Shown piece after piece: positions 1-7,747 of a stretch of DNA of 12,614 bases (position 1 is the first letter of the stretch; each line of letters opens with the position of its first letter). The stretch comes from M3007 sp044224705 (GTDB lineage: Bacteria > Bacteroidota > Bacteroidia > Chitinophagales > Saprospiraceae). Under the pieces are notes generated by a model. The model saw only the letters and a program-made list of their open reading frames with translations. It had not been told where the DNA came from and made no database searches. The DNA is taken from positions 1-12,614 of the forward strand of contig JBGAJY010000165.1 in NCBI GenBank assembly GCA_044224705.1, given 5' to 3'. The position numbers and the translations under genes are program-made.

Positions 1-325
1 GAATCGAAATTTTGTCCTGATGATCGGAGATATTACCCGTCCACTTTACCATGCCTTGAAATTGAAATTGGTTGACTACCTGGCTTGAAGTATCAGGCTC
101 GGCCCTGAGATTCAGATTGCTCACGACCGGCGTTAACCAAACTATGGGGAAAGTAAATTTGTCTTCACCGGGAGAGGTTGAATCTCCTGGGACAAGAACT
201 TCCTCATGTGCTTTTGGCGCCGCTTGCTCGTCGGCGGTTTGTATCGGTGGTTGAGTACCCCGCTCCTGGCAACCAGAAACTAACCATACGAATAGTAGCC
301 ATGCGATGAGCTTCTTATGTTTCAT
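1..325 (-). CDS. SH3b-domain lipoprotein, 3' end outside window
   Basis: Reading the minus strand from an ATG at 325 gives 108 codons without a stop, running off the left edge. The N-terminus is a lipoprotein signal: K2, K4 and K5, a hydrophobic stretch, then the lipobox V-S-G-C with the lipidated Cys at residue 19. A Pro/Glu/Ala-rich linker follows (about 20-60). Residues 69-84 (SNLNLRAEPDTSSQVV) match the opening of a bacterial SH3 (SH3b) domain, a fold often used to bind cell-wall or peptide ligands. The protein is probably anchored to a membrane facing the periplasm or the cell surface. The start lies only 5 bases after the stop of the DUF4143 ATPase gene, so the two are probably on one transcript; whether they work together is unknown. 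Its G+C content looks lower than that of the genes further right. The partner and function are not recognised, and the C-terminal part is missing. Confidence 0.8.
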   Translation of the reverse strand, partial: MKHKKLIAWLLFVWLVSGCQERGTQPPIQTADEQAAPKAHEEVLVPGDSTSPGEDKFTFPIVWLTPVVSNLNLRAEPDTSSQVVNQFQFQGMVKWTGNISDHQDKISI

Positions 326-330
326 CTGCT

Positions 331-1521
331 TCAAAAAAGGCTTTTCGGATTGATTCGAAGGAACTCCTCCCAGGGAAGCCCCCCCTCGCCGACCAACAGC
401 ATACGGTCGGGTTGAAATGTTTTTTGGAATGCCGCCATACCCGAGGGGTAGCCGGCACGCGCTCCGCTTTTCACTTCCAGGCCAATCACTTTGCCCCGCA
501 TTTCCAGTACAAAATCGACCTCCAGCGCCCCTTCGCGCCAGTACAAAACCCGGAAGTCTTCGGACAGGCCATGATTGATCAAATGCGCGCCCACGACAGA
601 TTCTACTTGACGACCCCATAAATTGGGCTTGAGCCGGATTTGCCCGAAGGTGTCATGGCTTTGCGCGCTGAGCAACGCGGTGTTGTGCACCTGAAATTTG
701 GGGCTCGAACCACGTTGCGTAAGTTTTTTACCGGTGAATTTCTCGAGTCCGGACAAGAGCCCCGCCTGACTCAACAGGTTGAGATAGTTGGCCAGGGTGG
801 TGGTGTTGCCCGCGTCCTGCAACTGGCCCAGAATTTTGGTGTACGACAACAATTGACCGGAGTAAGTGCAGCCAATTTCAAAGAGCCGCCGCATCAGAGC
901 CGGTTTGTCTACGCGGGTCAGCATCAGGATGTCTTTGGAAATGCTCGTCTCGATCAGCGAATCGTTCACATAGCGTTTCCAACGCTCCTCGTCCATGATC
1001 AGCTCGGCCGAACCGGGGTACCCGCCGAACCAGGCGTACTGCTCCGCGCTCCAACCGAAGGCGGCTTCCATTTCTGACAATGACCAGTGACCCACATAGG
1101 TCAACTCAAAACGGCCCGCCAGCGATTCGGTCAATCCTTGTTGCAGCAACAGCCGGGAAGAACCCAGCAACACCACTTTCAGCGACCGCCCGAGGCGGGT
1201 GTCGTCATCCCAAAGGCGTTTTACGGTCTCGCTCCAGTTGGGCACTTTTTGGATTTCATCGATCACCAGAACCAGTTCGGAAGCCCCGGACTGCAACAGT
1301 TTCAGCCGCGCCGTTTCCCATTGCTGCTCGATCCAGGTGGCGCCCGCGTTGGCGATGGCATCAGCAGCGGTGTAATAGGAGGGGACGTTCAGTTTTTCGA
1401 GCAATTGTTGTGAAAGCGTCGTTTTACCCACTTGCCGCGGACCCGCAAGTACCTGGATAAAGCGCCTTTTTTCCTGAAGACGACTTTCTAACTGCCGTAA
1501 ATGGTTACGCTGAAAAGTCAT
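331..1521 (-). CDS. AAA+ ATPase, DUF4143 family (COG1373-like)
   Basis: This 396-residue protein is full length for its family. The N-terminal AAA_14 domain has Walker A GPRQVGKT (27-34), Walker B LVLVIDE (83-89), a sensor-1-like VVLLGSS (116-122) and a candidate arginine finger in AGR (135-137). The middle (about 205-290) is the helical, winged-helix-like part. The C-terminal DUF4143 domain ends in a PD-(D/E)XK-like signature: D336 in LEVDFVLE, then LEVKSG (348-353) with E349 and K351. The family is widespread, often horizontally transferred, and of unsettled role; a nuclease-like fold is suggested by the C-terminal residues, but activity is not shown here. Start ATG at 1521 follows an intergenic region packed with TTTACTCA/TGAGTAAA half-sites, one of which touches the start codon, so the gene probably has its own tightly controlled promoter. 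The lipoprotein gene starts 5 bases after its stop. Confidence 0.9.
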   Translation of the reverse strand: MTFQRNHLRQLESRLQEKRRFIQVLAGPRQVGKTTLSQQLLEKLNVPSYYTAADAIANAGATWIEQQWETARLKLLQSGASELVLVIDEIQKVPNWSETVKRLWDDDTRLGRSLKVVLLGSSRLLLQQGLTESLAGRFELTYVGHWSLSEMEAAFGWSAEQYAWFGGYPGSAELIMDEERWKRYVNDSLIETSISKDILMLTRVDKPALMRRLFEIGCTYSGQLLSYTKILGQLQDAGNTTTLANYLNLLSQAGLLSGLEKFTGKKLTQRGSSPKFQVHNTALLSAQSHDTFGQIRLKPNLWGRQVESVVGAHLINHGLSEDFRVLYWREGALEVDFVLEMRGKVIGLEVKSGARAGYPSGMAAFQKTFQPDRMLLVGEGGLPWEEFLRINPKSLF

Positions 1522-1585
1522 TTACTCAAAGTTTTTAAAACTTTACTCAATAAGATGAGTAAAATTACTCAATATTCTGAGTAAA
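1521..1585 (-). promoter_or_regulatory. Operator-like array of TTTACTCA half-sites before DUF4143 gene
   Basis: The motif TTTACTCA occurs at 1521-1528 and 1542-1549, with ATTACTCA at 1564-1571. Its reverse complement TGAGTAAA lies at 1556-1563 and 1578-1585. This makes two back-to-back inverted repeats with 6-base spacers (1542-1563 perfect; 1564-1585 with one mismatch) and a third half-site overlapping the T of the ATPase start codon. Spacing between like half-sites is 21-22 bases, about two helical turns, as expected for dimers binding side by side on one face of DNA. The array fills nearly the whole gap between the ABC ATPase stop (1591) and the DUF4143 start. The regulator is not encoded recognisably in the window. 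No convincing -7 element was found, only a near-match AAACTTTG (minus strand, 1527-1534). Confidence 0.7.
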
Positions 1586-1590
1586 TCAGC

Positions 1591-2460
1591 TCAGGCCACC
1601 CCGTTAATCTTCGCAAAAAAGACATCTTCCAGCCCCGCTTCCGAGCGCTTAAAGCCCTCCGCCGGGTCGGTCTGACTAAAAATGTGAATGATCGGCTTGC
1701 CGGCCACGAGTTTGCTGGAAATGACCTGGTAACGGCTCTGGTAGTCCTCCATCTCCGCCTTGCTGATGGCTTTTTCCCAGATTTTTCCCTGCAATTGCAG
1801 CAACGCAGCCTCCGGCGCTCCGGCGAACAGCACCCTGCCGTCGTTGATCACCGCCATGTTGGAGCAGAGTTCTTTCACGTCTTCCACGATGTGCGTGGAG
1901 AGGATCACGATCACGTTTTCGCCGATTTCGGAGAGCAGGTTGTAAAAACGGTTGCGTTCGCCGGGGTCGAGGCCCGCGGTGGGTTCGTCGACGATGATGA
2001 GTTTCGGGTCGCCGAGCAGGGCCTGCGCGATGCCGAAGCGCTGGCGCATGCCCCCGGAGTACGAGGAGACCGATTTTTTGCGGTGGTCCCAGAGGTTGAC
2101 GCGGTGCAGCAGGGCGCTGACGACCTCTTTCCGTTGGGCGGACGGGATGCCTTTGAGCACGGCGAGGTGGTCGAGCATTTCGACGGCTTTGATGCGCGGA
2201 TACACGCCGAATTCCTGGGGCAGGTAGCCGAGCGTGCGGCGCACGGCGTCTTTTTCTTTCAGCACGTCGAGTTCGCCGAGGGTGGCGGTGCCGGCGTCGG
2301 CGTCCTGCAGGGTGGCAAGGGTGCGCATGAGCGTGCTTTTGCCCGCACCGTTGGGGCCGAGCAGGCCGTACATGCCGGTCGGGATGTCGAGCGAGACGTC
2401 TTGCAGGGCTTTGACGCCGTTGGCGTAGGTTTTGGAAAGATTGCGGATGGTTAGTTGCAT
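1591..2460 (-). CDS. ABC transporter ATP-binding protein (ABC-2 type)
   Basis: This 289-residue nucleotide-binding subunit has all ABC motifs: Walker A GPNGAGKST (35-43), Q-loop Gln82, signature YSGGMRQR (134-141), Walker B LIIVDEP (154-160) and H-loop His190 in STH. The C-terminal tail (about 225-289) resembles those of ATPases that pair with ABC-2 type permeases, which export drugs, lipids or polysaccharides or act in membrane maintenance. It should sit on the inner face of the cytoplasmic membrane. No permease gene lies next to it: upstream is an alpha-amylase and downstream a DUF4143 ATPase, so the partner must be elsewhere or be shared. The frame stays open up to 2550, but the homologous region begins exactly at MQLTIRNL, so the ATG at 2460 was chosen; the preceding residues are Pro/Ser-rich and unlike the family. 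It is 132 bases downstream of the amylase stop and may have its own promoter. Confidence 0.9.
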   Translation of the reverse strand: MQLTIRNLSKTYANGVKALQDVSLDIPTGMYGLLGPNGAGKSTLMRTLATLQDADAGTATLGELDVLKEKDAVRRTLGYLPQEFGVYPRIKAVEMLDHLAVLKGIPSAQRKEVVSALLHRVNLWDHRKKSVSSYSGGMRQRFGIAQALLGDPKLIIVDEPTAGLDPGERNRFYNLLSEIGENVIVILSTHIVEDVKELCSNMAVINDGRVLFAGAPEAALLQLQGKIWEKAISKAEMEDYQSRYQVISSKLVAGKPIIHIFSQTDPAEGFKRSEAGLEDVFFAKINGVA

Positions 2461-2506
2461 GGATTGTTGTTCGTTGTGCGTGGACGGGGGCGAGGGGAGT
2501 GAAAAT

Positions 2507-2537
2507 TTCGCGGCGAATTTGCCACGGAAAATTCCGT
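2507..2537. repeat. Two short inverted repeats upstream of ABC ATPase gene
   Basis: Within the 132-base gap between the amylase stop and the ABC ATPase start lie TTCGC-G-GCGAA (2507-2517) and ACGGAA-AA-TTCCGT (2524-2537). They could be operator sites or weak transcript structures. No T-tract or recognisable promoter element accompanies them, so no role is assigned. Confidence 0.3.
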
Positions 2538-2592
2538 TTGGGCCGCACACAATAGAGCAACGGCTTGTATCGGTCGATAAACAGCGGTATTT

Positions 2593-4263
2593 CTACTTTC
2601 CCAACAACACGATCCAAAACGCCGAATCCACGGTTGCTTTACCACCGGAAACGGCGACCTTTTTGTTGGAATAATAATCGCGCAGCACGGCGCCGTCGGG
2701 GAAAATGCCGCGCACATCCACGGTTTTCGGTCCGGCAGGCAGGTCCAGTCCCACGACCACGGCATCCGAGTAGGTTCCCTTTTGCAAGCTGCGCTTGAAC
2801 CAGTAGGGCTTTCCCGACAACATTTCGTGTACGCCAGCCCCGACGGCCGGGTGCGCCTGCCGGAAGCGGCCGAGTTTCTGCCAGTGCGCAAGCACCTCGC
2901 CGGTGGTGTAGCCGCCGCGCCAGGTGTTGGCTTGCAGCTCGTCCCAGTTCATGAAGGAGCGCAGCTTGGCGTCGCCCTGGGAGCCCTGCACCTGCAGGAT
3001 GCGGTTGGTTTCGTCGCCGTAGTAAATTTGCGCCTGTCCCGGGCACAGGAGCAGTTTGGTACCAGCATCCATCGGGTGGTTGCGTTGCGGATCGAAGGGA
3101 GAGCCGTCGTCGTGCGAGGTCAGGTAATTGAGCACGGTGGAGCCCTTCAGCGGGCCGTTCAGTGCTGTGGAGTAGCGGGCGAAAAGTTGTTCGCAGGCGC
3201 CTTTGGCATCGTCCTTGATCCCGAAATTGATCAGGCTGGTAAAGCCGTTGGCGAAATAGTCCACCTTGCGGTCGCCGAAATCGTAGAGTTTTCCCCCGTT
3301 GAGGTTGTAGCCGTACACTTCGCCGACCATGTAAAAAGGCGCGTCGTCCAGTTTTTGCTTCGGGTGCGTGCGTTTCCAATCGGCAAAAGCCAGGTCGGCC
3401 TCTTTTCTCAGGTCGGCCCAAACGCCTTCTTCCAGGTGTTTGGCCGTGTCGCAGCGGAAACCGTCGACGCCGTATTTCCGGATAAAATCGGTGAGCCATT
3501 TGATGAGATAATACTTCGACGCGCGCGGATAGCCGGTGCGGGCAAAGAAGGCGTCGAGTTCGGCGGTTTCCTTGTCGTAACGCCCCTCTTTTTTCCACTT
3601 TTCGGCCAGCATGGGCGGCAGCGTCACGGGGGTATTGCTTTCGGTTTTGACGTCGGGCAGGTTGTCCACCAGGGTGCAGGTGGTGGTGCTGGCGTAGTCT
3701 TTAAACTGGCATTTGGGACCCGTGCGCACCCAGTCGGCCGGCCACAGGGGGTCGGAGGCCGTGACCGGTCCGGTGTGGTTGATCACTACGTCGACGATCA
3801 CGCGGATGCCCCGGCGGTGGGCCTGGTCGACCATTTCCGCAAAGTCTTTTTCCGTGCCGAAATTGGGATCGAGGGCCGTCCAGTCTTTGGCCCAGTAGCC
3901 GTGAAAACCGTAGGTGCCGCCGGTGCCCTCGTCGACCTGCCCGTGGATTTGTTCCACCACGGGCGTCAGCCAGAGAGCGTTCACGCCCAGCCGGTCGAAG
4001 TATCCGCTGCGGATTTTTTGTGTCACGCCCGGGATGTCGCCGCCCATGAAACCGCGCGCGGGTCCGCAGGGCAAATTGCGGTCGAAATTGACGTCGTTGG
4101 CCGGATTCCCGTTGTTGAAACGGTCGGTCAGCAGGAAATAAACGGTGGCATTTTCCCAGAAAAACGGCGTTTTGCCGGCGGAAAAAGAACCTGCCGGGCG
4201 CGGCCCTGCGCAGGAAAGGAGGAAGAAGGTCGCGAGGGCGGCCAGATTGAAAATTCGCTTCAT
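2593..4263 (-). CDS. MalS-like GH13 alpha-amylase lipoprotein
   Basis: This 556-residue glycoside hydrolase of family 13 probably cleaves alpha-1,4-glucans or maltodextrins. The signal peptide ends in lipobox L-L-S-C (15-18), so Cys18 is probably lipidated; no acidic surface-export signal follows, which favours a periplasm-facing position, though this is uncertain. GH13 region I is DVVINH (158-163), region II GFRCDTAKH (268-276) with nucleophile Asp272, region III VGEVYG with acid/base Glu315, and region IV TSHDDG (382-387) with His384 and the transition-state stabiliser Asp385, so the catalytic triad is intact. The stretch around 42-55 (YFLLTDRFNNGNPA), the EQIHG at 104-108 and YGFHGYWAKDW (118-128) resemble E. 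coli MalS, pointing to the GH13_19-like group. The C-terminal 70-80 residues look like the usual beta domain. No SusC/SusD or other sugar genes adjoin it. A GC-rich hairpin separates it from the upstream barrel gene; a weak -7-like TATCTTGC (minus, 4285-4292) lies 21 bases before the ATG. Confidence 0.92.
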   Translation of the reverse strand: MKRIFNLAALATFFLLSCAGPRPAGSFSAGKTPFFWENATVYFLLTDRFNNGNPANDVNFDRNLPCGPARGFMGGDIPGVTQKIRSGYFDRLGVNALWLTPVVEQIHGQVDEGTGGTYGFHGYWAKDWTALDPNFGTEKDFAEMVDQAHRRGIRVIVDVVINHTGPVTASDPLWPADWVRTGPKCQFKDYASTTTCTLVDNLPDVKTESNTPVTLPPMLAEKWKKEGRYDKETAELDAFFARTGYPRASKYYLIKWLTDFIRKYGVDGFRCDTAKHLEEGVWADLRKEADLAFADWKRTHPKQKLDDAPFYMVGEVYGYNLNGGKLYDFGDRKVDYFANGFTSLINFGIKDDAKGACEQLFARYSTALNGPLKGSTVLNYLTSHDDGSPFDPQRNHPMDAGTKLLLCPGQAQIYYGDETNRILQVQGSQGDAKLRSFMNWDELQANTWRGGYTTGEVLAHWQKLGRFRQAHPAVGAGVHEMLSGKPYWFKRSLQKGTYSDAVVVGLDLPAGPKTVDVRGIFPDGAVLRDYYSNKKVAVSGGKATVDSAFWIVLLGK

Positions 4264-4296
4264 GAGCTGCTACGGTTTGTGCGGGCAAGATAGCAG

Positions 4297-4326
4297 CGCC
4301 CCGGCAGATTATCACCCGCCGGGGCG
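4297..4326 (-). terminator. GC-rich hairpin after beta-barrel gene
   Basis: CGCCCCGGC (4297-4305) pairs with GCCGGGGCG (4318-4326), a perfect 9-base stem with a 12-base loop. On the minus strand it begins 12 bases after the stop of the barrel gene, where a terminator is expected. There is no clear U-tract after it, so termination may be weak; it also lies just ahead of the amylase start. Confidence 0.55.
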
Positions 4327-4337
4327 ACAGGAAGCCG

Positions 4338-5000
4338 TTACAGACGGTGCAGGTAACCCAGGGTAAAAAGGACCGAACTCACCCGCGCATCCACGTTGTC
4401 GTTTTTGGAAAAATTGGACAGCCCGTATTGGAAGCGGCCTTCGATTTTCAAGCGGCTGAGGGCGCCCAGCGGCACATTTCCACCGATACCGCCGTCGAGG
4501 GAAAAGGCCGAGCGGTTGTAGTTGGGGCCGCTGAGGTCGATGGGTGTGGTGTTGCAGGATTTTTCGCCGTTTTCGGTGATGCAAACCTTGGTACGGCCTC
4601 TTCCGAGGTTCCCGGCGGTGGCGCCGCCCAGGAGGTACACGGCGCGCCATTTTTTTACGGGAAAAAGTTCAAGGAGCAGACTGCCCTCCCAATACTGGTA
4701 CCGTTCCCGGTAGTTGCCCGTGCTGATCATGTCGGGGAATTGCAGACCGGCGAGTTTGTTGCTTTTCACCTGGGTGCCCAATTCGGCGCGCAACCCGATC
4801 CAGGGTGCGGCCTGCCATTCGCCCATCGCCGCGTAGCGCCAACCCATGCCGGGCTCGTAATCGATGTCGGTATCCAGGGATTTGATGTGCCAATCCCAGA
4901 AAGAAAGGTTGGCACTGCCCGACAGGCCGAAGTGGAATTGTGAAAAGGCGGGGGCCGCCCAGCAGGCAGCAAATGCGAGGGTCAGGAAGAGATGTTTCAT
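4338..5000 (-). CDS. Outer-membrane beta-barrel protein, function unknown
   Basis: This 220-residue protein has a Sec signal peptide (MKHLFLTLAFAACWAAPAFS, likely cleaved before Gln21). The mature chain alternates short polar turns with amphipathic strands such as IGLRAELGTQV, YQYWEGSLLLELFPV, WRAVYLLGGATAG and RLKIEGRFQYGLS. It ends in a strand-like segment (VSSVLFTLGYLHRL). This is the pattern of the small PorT/OMP_b-brl-like barrels abundant in Bacteroidota. Two cysteines (139, 149) flank a loop (CITENGEKSC) that could be disulfide-closed outside the membrane. No ligand or pathway can be named. It starts 45 bases after the stop of the secreted hydrolase and is followed by a hairpin, so it may be a single-gene unit with its own promoter (candidate -7 at 5025-5032). 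Confidence 0.75.
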   Translation of the reverse strand: MKHLFLTLAFAACWAAPAFSQFHFGLSGSANLSFWDWHIKSLDTDIDYEPGMGWRYAAMGEWQAAPWIGLRAELGTQVKSNKLAGLQFPDMISTGNYRERYQYWEGSLLLELFPVKKWRAVYLLGGATAGNLGRGRTKVCITENGEKSCNTTPIDLSGPNYNRSAFSLDGGIGGNVPLGALSRLKIEGRFQYGLSNFSKNDNVDARVSSVLFTLGYLHRL

Positions 5001-5024
5001 GTGAAAAGGTGTTTTATGTGGGGG

Positions 5025-5032
5025 CGAAAGTA
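5025..5032 (-). promoter_or_regulatory. Candidate -7 element of beta-barrel gene
   Basis: The minus strand reads TACTTTCG, one base from the Bacteroidota -7 consensus TAnnTTTG, 24 bases before the barrel start codon. The nearest upstream TTTG (5047-5050) is only 14 bases away, shorter than the usual spacing, so the -33 part is not supported. Confidence 0.35.
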
Positions 5033-5045
5033 CGTACGCCGCACC

Positions 5046-7274
5046 TCAAATTTTCACCCATTTCACCACCCCGCGCTGCCCTCCGCCCTCGATTTCCACA
5101 TAATAAAACCCCGCCGGCAAATCGCCCAACCCGCTCAATGGCACCCGGTTGTCGCCTTCATTGAGCCGGACGGGCATTGAAGAAATACGCCCTCCCGAAC
5201 CGCTCACGCGGAGCTCGGCCGCTGTTTCCTGCAAGGAAAAAACCGACAGAAAGGCGTCACCCGCCGAAGGATTGGGCTCCACGGACATGGCCGAAAAGAA
5301 GCCCCCCGGCTGCTCCGTCGCCACCGACATATCCTGCACGCGGATGCGCCGGAAATCATAGTTCGATTTGAACATTTCGACCCCAGGGATCACCACCAGA
5401 GAGTCGGCCTGTACCACCGTCGTACCGGTTTGGAACACCTGCGGATTCGAAGCCGCTGACACCGACCAGTGCAGGATTTTTCCTGGCGCCGGTTTGAAAT
5501 GCTGCGGTTTGCGGATGGCCACATCCGCGATGAGGTAATTGACCGGGCATTCGTCGTTGTCGAAAGGAAAAAGAAAGCCCTCGAGCAGGACATTGACGCC
5601 CCATTTATCCGGCTCGTCGGTAATCGACTGGTAGTTCCACAGGTGGTATCCGCCCCAGGTGCCCCAGTCGTCGCCCACGCCGGCTGGGCCGGTGCCGGGC
5701 GTGCCGTCGCCGGGGTCGTTGTTGTTGGGATCGAGACGGTGGTTGAAGAAGCCGGGGAAGGATACGTCCGAGCGCAGATATCCTTCTTCGTAGGCCACAT
5801 TGTCCCACATGGTTTGTTCCGTGGGAAGATTGCCGTAAGCCCAGTGGTCGCCCGGGCCGCCGATGTCGTGGGTGCGTTCGCTCCAGTAGAGCTGCATGCC
5901 CATGCCGATGGAGTCGGCTTTGCGGTAATTTTCGACCACGTAAGCATCCCACATCATGGTTTCATTATCGTCATTTTTGCCGCAATAGGAGCGGAACAGC
6001 GGCAAGTCCCGCTCGGGGGAGCAATTGTCGATGATGTTGAAAAGTGTGGCGAAGCCAACAGTCTGGCCCGCCCGGTTCAGGAGGTTGGTGGGGTAATTGT
6101 CGGCGGTAGGCCCGAAAGTGGCCACGGCTTCATCATTCACCGGACCGCCGAAACCGTTGTTGAAAATGGTCGCCGAAGCGTAGTGCCTCGGGTACACTTT
6201 GGCCAGGGCCGTGGACCCCGCTGAGCCCATGCTATGGCCATTGATGTTGATCCGGTTCGGGTCGATGTTGAAGTGCTTGATGAGCCACTCGTCGATCCAG
6301 ATATAGCGGCGTTGCGTGTAATTGACTACCGTGTCCGGGGTCGTCGGGGCGTTGTCGGGGTTAAAAGGGTCCCAGTTTTTGCGCCAGCCGAAATGCCAGC
6401 TGGGCTGTTCGGGGTTGGGCGGCACGCTGAGGCGCCAGCCCAGCAGGTCGTCGTTTTGGGCCACGAGAATACCGGTTTCGGGGTTGATGTTGACGATGGC
6501 CCGAGAGCCGGCCAGCGATTGCCGGGCGATGCCGCCGCCGCCATGCAGCCAGATGGTGAGCGGTACGGCGGTCGTGGTGTCCAGCCCGTTGGGCACGCTG
6601 ACCAGGAACAGGCTGGGCATGCCGTTTTTTGCGGCATTGGCCATGACGGGAAAATCGGGGCGGTTGTCCCATTGGTTTTGCCGCCCGTCGGCCCACATGT
6701 AGAAGGCAAAACAGGTAAACCCGGTGGCGAACGGCGAAGGAAACGTCGCCTGCAAATGGCACTCGACCGGGTCGTTCAGCGGGTCGTAGCCGAACGGCAC
6801 GGCGGCAGGGGTGATGTTCAGCCCCGGCGTTACGGTCGATTGGCCCCAGGGCGCCACGGCAAACCACAACGCCCCGGCCTGGTGCGGCGTGGCGACAAAA
6901 AGTGCCTCATTGTCGGCCAGTTGATAAATACCACCCTGCCCATCGGGGATGCGACAGGTAAGGCTGGAATCGACTTGCTCGCGCAGGGCGCCGCCGCCGT
7001 ATTCGAATTTGAACAGTCGCCCGATCTGCGCCGCATTTGTCGTGCTGGTGAAGGGTACGGGGCTGGCGTAGATCGCATAGGTCTCCGGCAAAGGGAGGGC
7101 GGCTTCCCAGACGACCCAGACCTGGCCGTCCGCATACCAGGCGCGCACGTTGGTCTGGGCCTGGATGGCGGCGGGGTGCAACCCCGCCATGAACAGCAGC
7201 AATGGCACGAGGCGCAGCCCCGCGCCAGCAAAGCGCAGCCGCTCAGTGACAGCAAACAGGTTCAGTATTTTCAT
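5046..7274 (-). CDS. T9SS-exported alpha/beta hydrolase (esterase-like)
   Basis: This 742-residue secreted protein starts with a signal peptide: an unusually long N-terminus with a hydrophobic core (21-34) and probable cleavage after AIQAQ (about 40). Residues 45-160 look like a beta-rich domain of unknown role. The catalytic part has an oxyanion-type LHGGGG (243-248) and the nucleophile elbow GHSMG (346-350, Ser348). His469 (in RTHD) or His477 (in GDHW) could be the catalytic His. This fits esterases/PHB-depolymerase-like enzymes; the substrate cannot be read off. The C-terminus (about 664-742) is a type A T9SS sorting domain: SVEPNPSAGDAF, then strands ending in LPAGFYYVEIEGG and VVKWVKI, so it should cross the outer membrane by type IX secretion and be surface-bound or released. 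The frame is open to 7460, but the signal peptide begins at ATG 7274, which leaves 11 bases after the DUF5990 stop; the two probably form an operon. Confidence 0.85.
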   Translation of the reverse strand: MKILNLFAVTERLRFAGAGLRLVPLLLFMAGLHPAAIQAQTNVRAWYADGQVWVVWEAALPLPETYAIYASPVPFTSTTNAAQIGRLFKFEYGGGALREQVDSSLTCRIPDGQGGIYQLADNEALFVATPHQAGALWFAVAPWGQSTVTPGLNITPAAVPFGYDPLNDPVECHLQATFPSPFATGFTCFAFYMWADGRQNQWDNRPDFPVMANAAKNGMPSLFLVSVPNGLDTTTAVPLTIWLHGGGGIARQSLAGSRAIVNINPETGILVAQNDDLLGWRLSVPPNPEQPSWHFGWRKNWDPFNPDNAPTTPDTVVNYTQRRYIWIDEWLIKHFNIDPNRININGHSMGSAGSTALAKVYPRHYASATIFNNGFGGPVNDEAVATFGPTADNYPTNLLNRAGQTVGFATLFNIIDNCSPERDLPLFRSYCGKNDDNETMMWDAYVVENYRKADSIGMGMQLYWSERTHDIGGPGDHWAYGNLPTEQTMWDNVAYEEGYLRSDVSFPGFFNHRLDPNNNDPGDGTPGTGPAGVGDDWGTWGGYHLWNYQSITDEPDKWGVNVLLEGFLFPFDNDECPVNYLIADVAIRKPQHFKPAPGKILHWSVSAASNPQVFQTGTTVVQADSLVVIPGVEMFKSNYDFRRIRVQDMSVATEQPGGFFSAMSVEPNPSAGDAFLSVFSLQETAAELRVSGSGGRISSMPVRLNEGDNRVPLSGLGDLPAGFYYVEIEGGGQRGVVKWVKI

Positions 7275-7285
7275 GGTTGGTTCAA

Positions 7286-7747
7286 TTATTTCTTCGTTAA
7301 AACAAAGCCCTCGAACGGCTTCACCGTCGCGCAATTCGGCCCGCCGTCTTTCCCGGTTCCGGGCACCCGGGTTTCCAGTAGCGCCCCGGATTGGCCAGCG
7401 GCCTGGTGTGCCAGGGCCGGTCCGATGCCGTGCAGCGGAATTTTCAGGCGCCTGCTCCAAAGGGTGTCCGTCTGTCCTGCAGTGGCGCCTATGTCAATGT
7501 AAATGAAAGCATTATCCCTCGGGCTTTGAACAAAAGGCCCCCTGAAAATGACGGCGCCATCCTCAGTGGTTTGTACGGTCACGACAGCTTCGAAAATCAA
7601 ATCCTTTCCCACGGAGCGCTGCTTTTGTACGGTTTCATAGCGGCTGCCGCTGCCTTTTTGCAAACCGTAATCCACCCCGGCCGGTGGCGTTTCCAGGATG
7701 ATGCGCAGCGTGAGACTGGGATCTGGGGCTAATGCTTTTTTACCCAT
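7286..7747 (-). CDS. DUF5990 family protein
   Basis: This 153-residue protein has no signal peptide or membrane segment, so it is probably cytoplasmic. It carries the conserved blocks I associate with DUF5990: PPAGVDYGLQKG and YETVQKQR (21-44), then GPFVQSP (70-76), FIYIDIGATAGQTDTLWSRR (81-100) with LKIPL after it, and RVPGTGKDGGPNCATVK (127-143). The family has no assigned biochemical role that I know of. The gene is the first of a probable two-gene operon with the T9SS-exported hydrolase, whose start is 11 bases downstream; such tight spacing suggests co-expression but does not reveal function. The ATG at 7747 leaves a short, non-conserved N-terminus of about 12 residues; an in-frame later start is not obvious. 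Confidence 0.8.
   Translation of the reverse strand: MGKKALAPDPSLTLRIILETPPAGVDYGLQKGSGSRYETVQKQRSVGKDLIFEAVVTVQTTEDGAVIFRGPFVQSPRDNAFIYIDIGATAGQTDTLWSRRLKIPLHGIGPALAHQAAGQSGALLETRVPGTGKDGGPNCATVKPFEGFVLTKK

Noticed and set aside
1521..1585. CRISPR-like array
   Set aside because: Repeats are only 8 bases with constant 21-22 bp period and inverted orientation, with no spacers of usual length and no cas genes; an operator fits better.
2593..5000. Starch-utilisation (Sus-like) locus
   Set aside because: Only one amylase is present. The neighbouring barrel is 220 residues, far too small for SusC, and no SusD-like lipoprotein or sugar regulator is seen.
7275..7460. 62-codon upstream extension of the secreted hydrolase
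   Set aside because: It overlaps the DUF5990 coding region in another frame and would bury the signal peptide; ATG 7274 gives a proper signal sequence.
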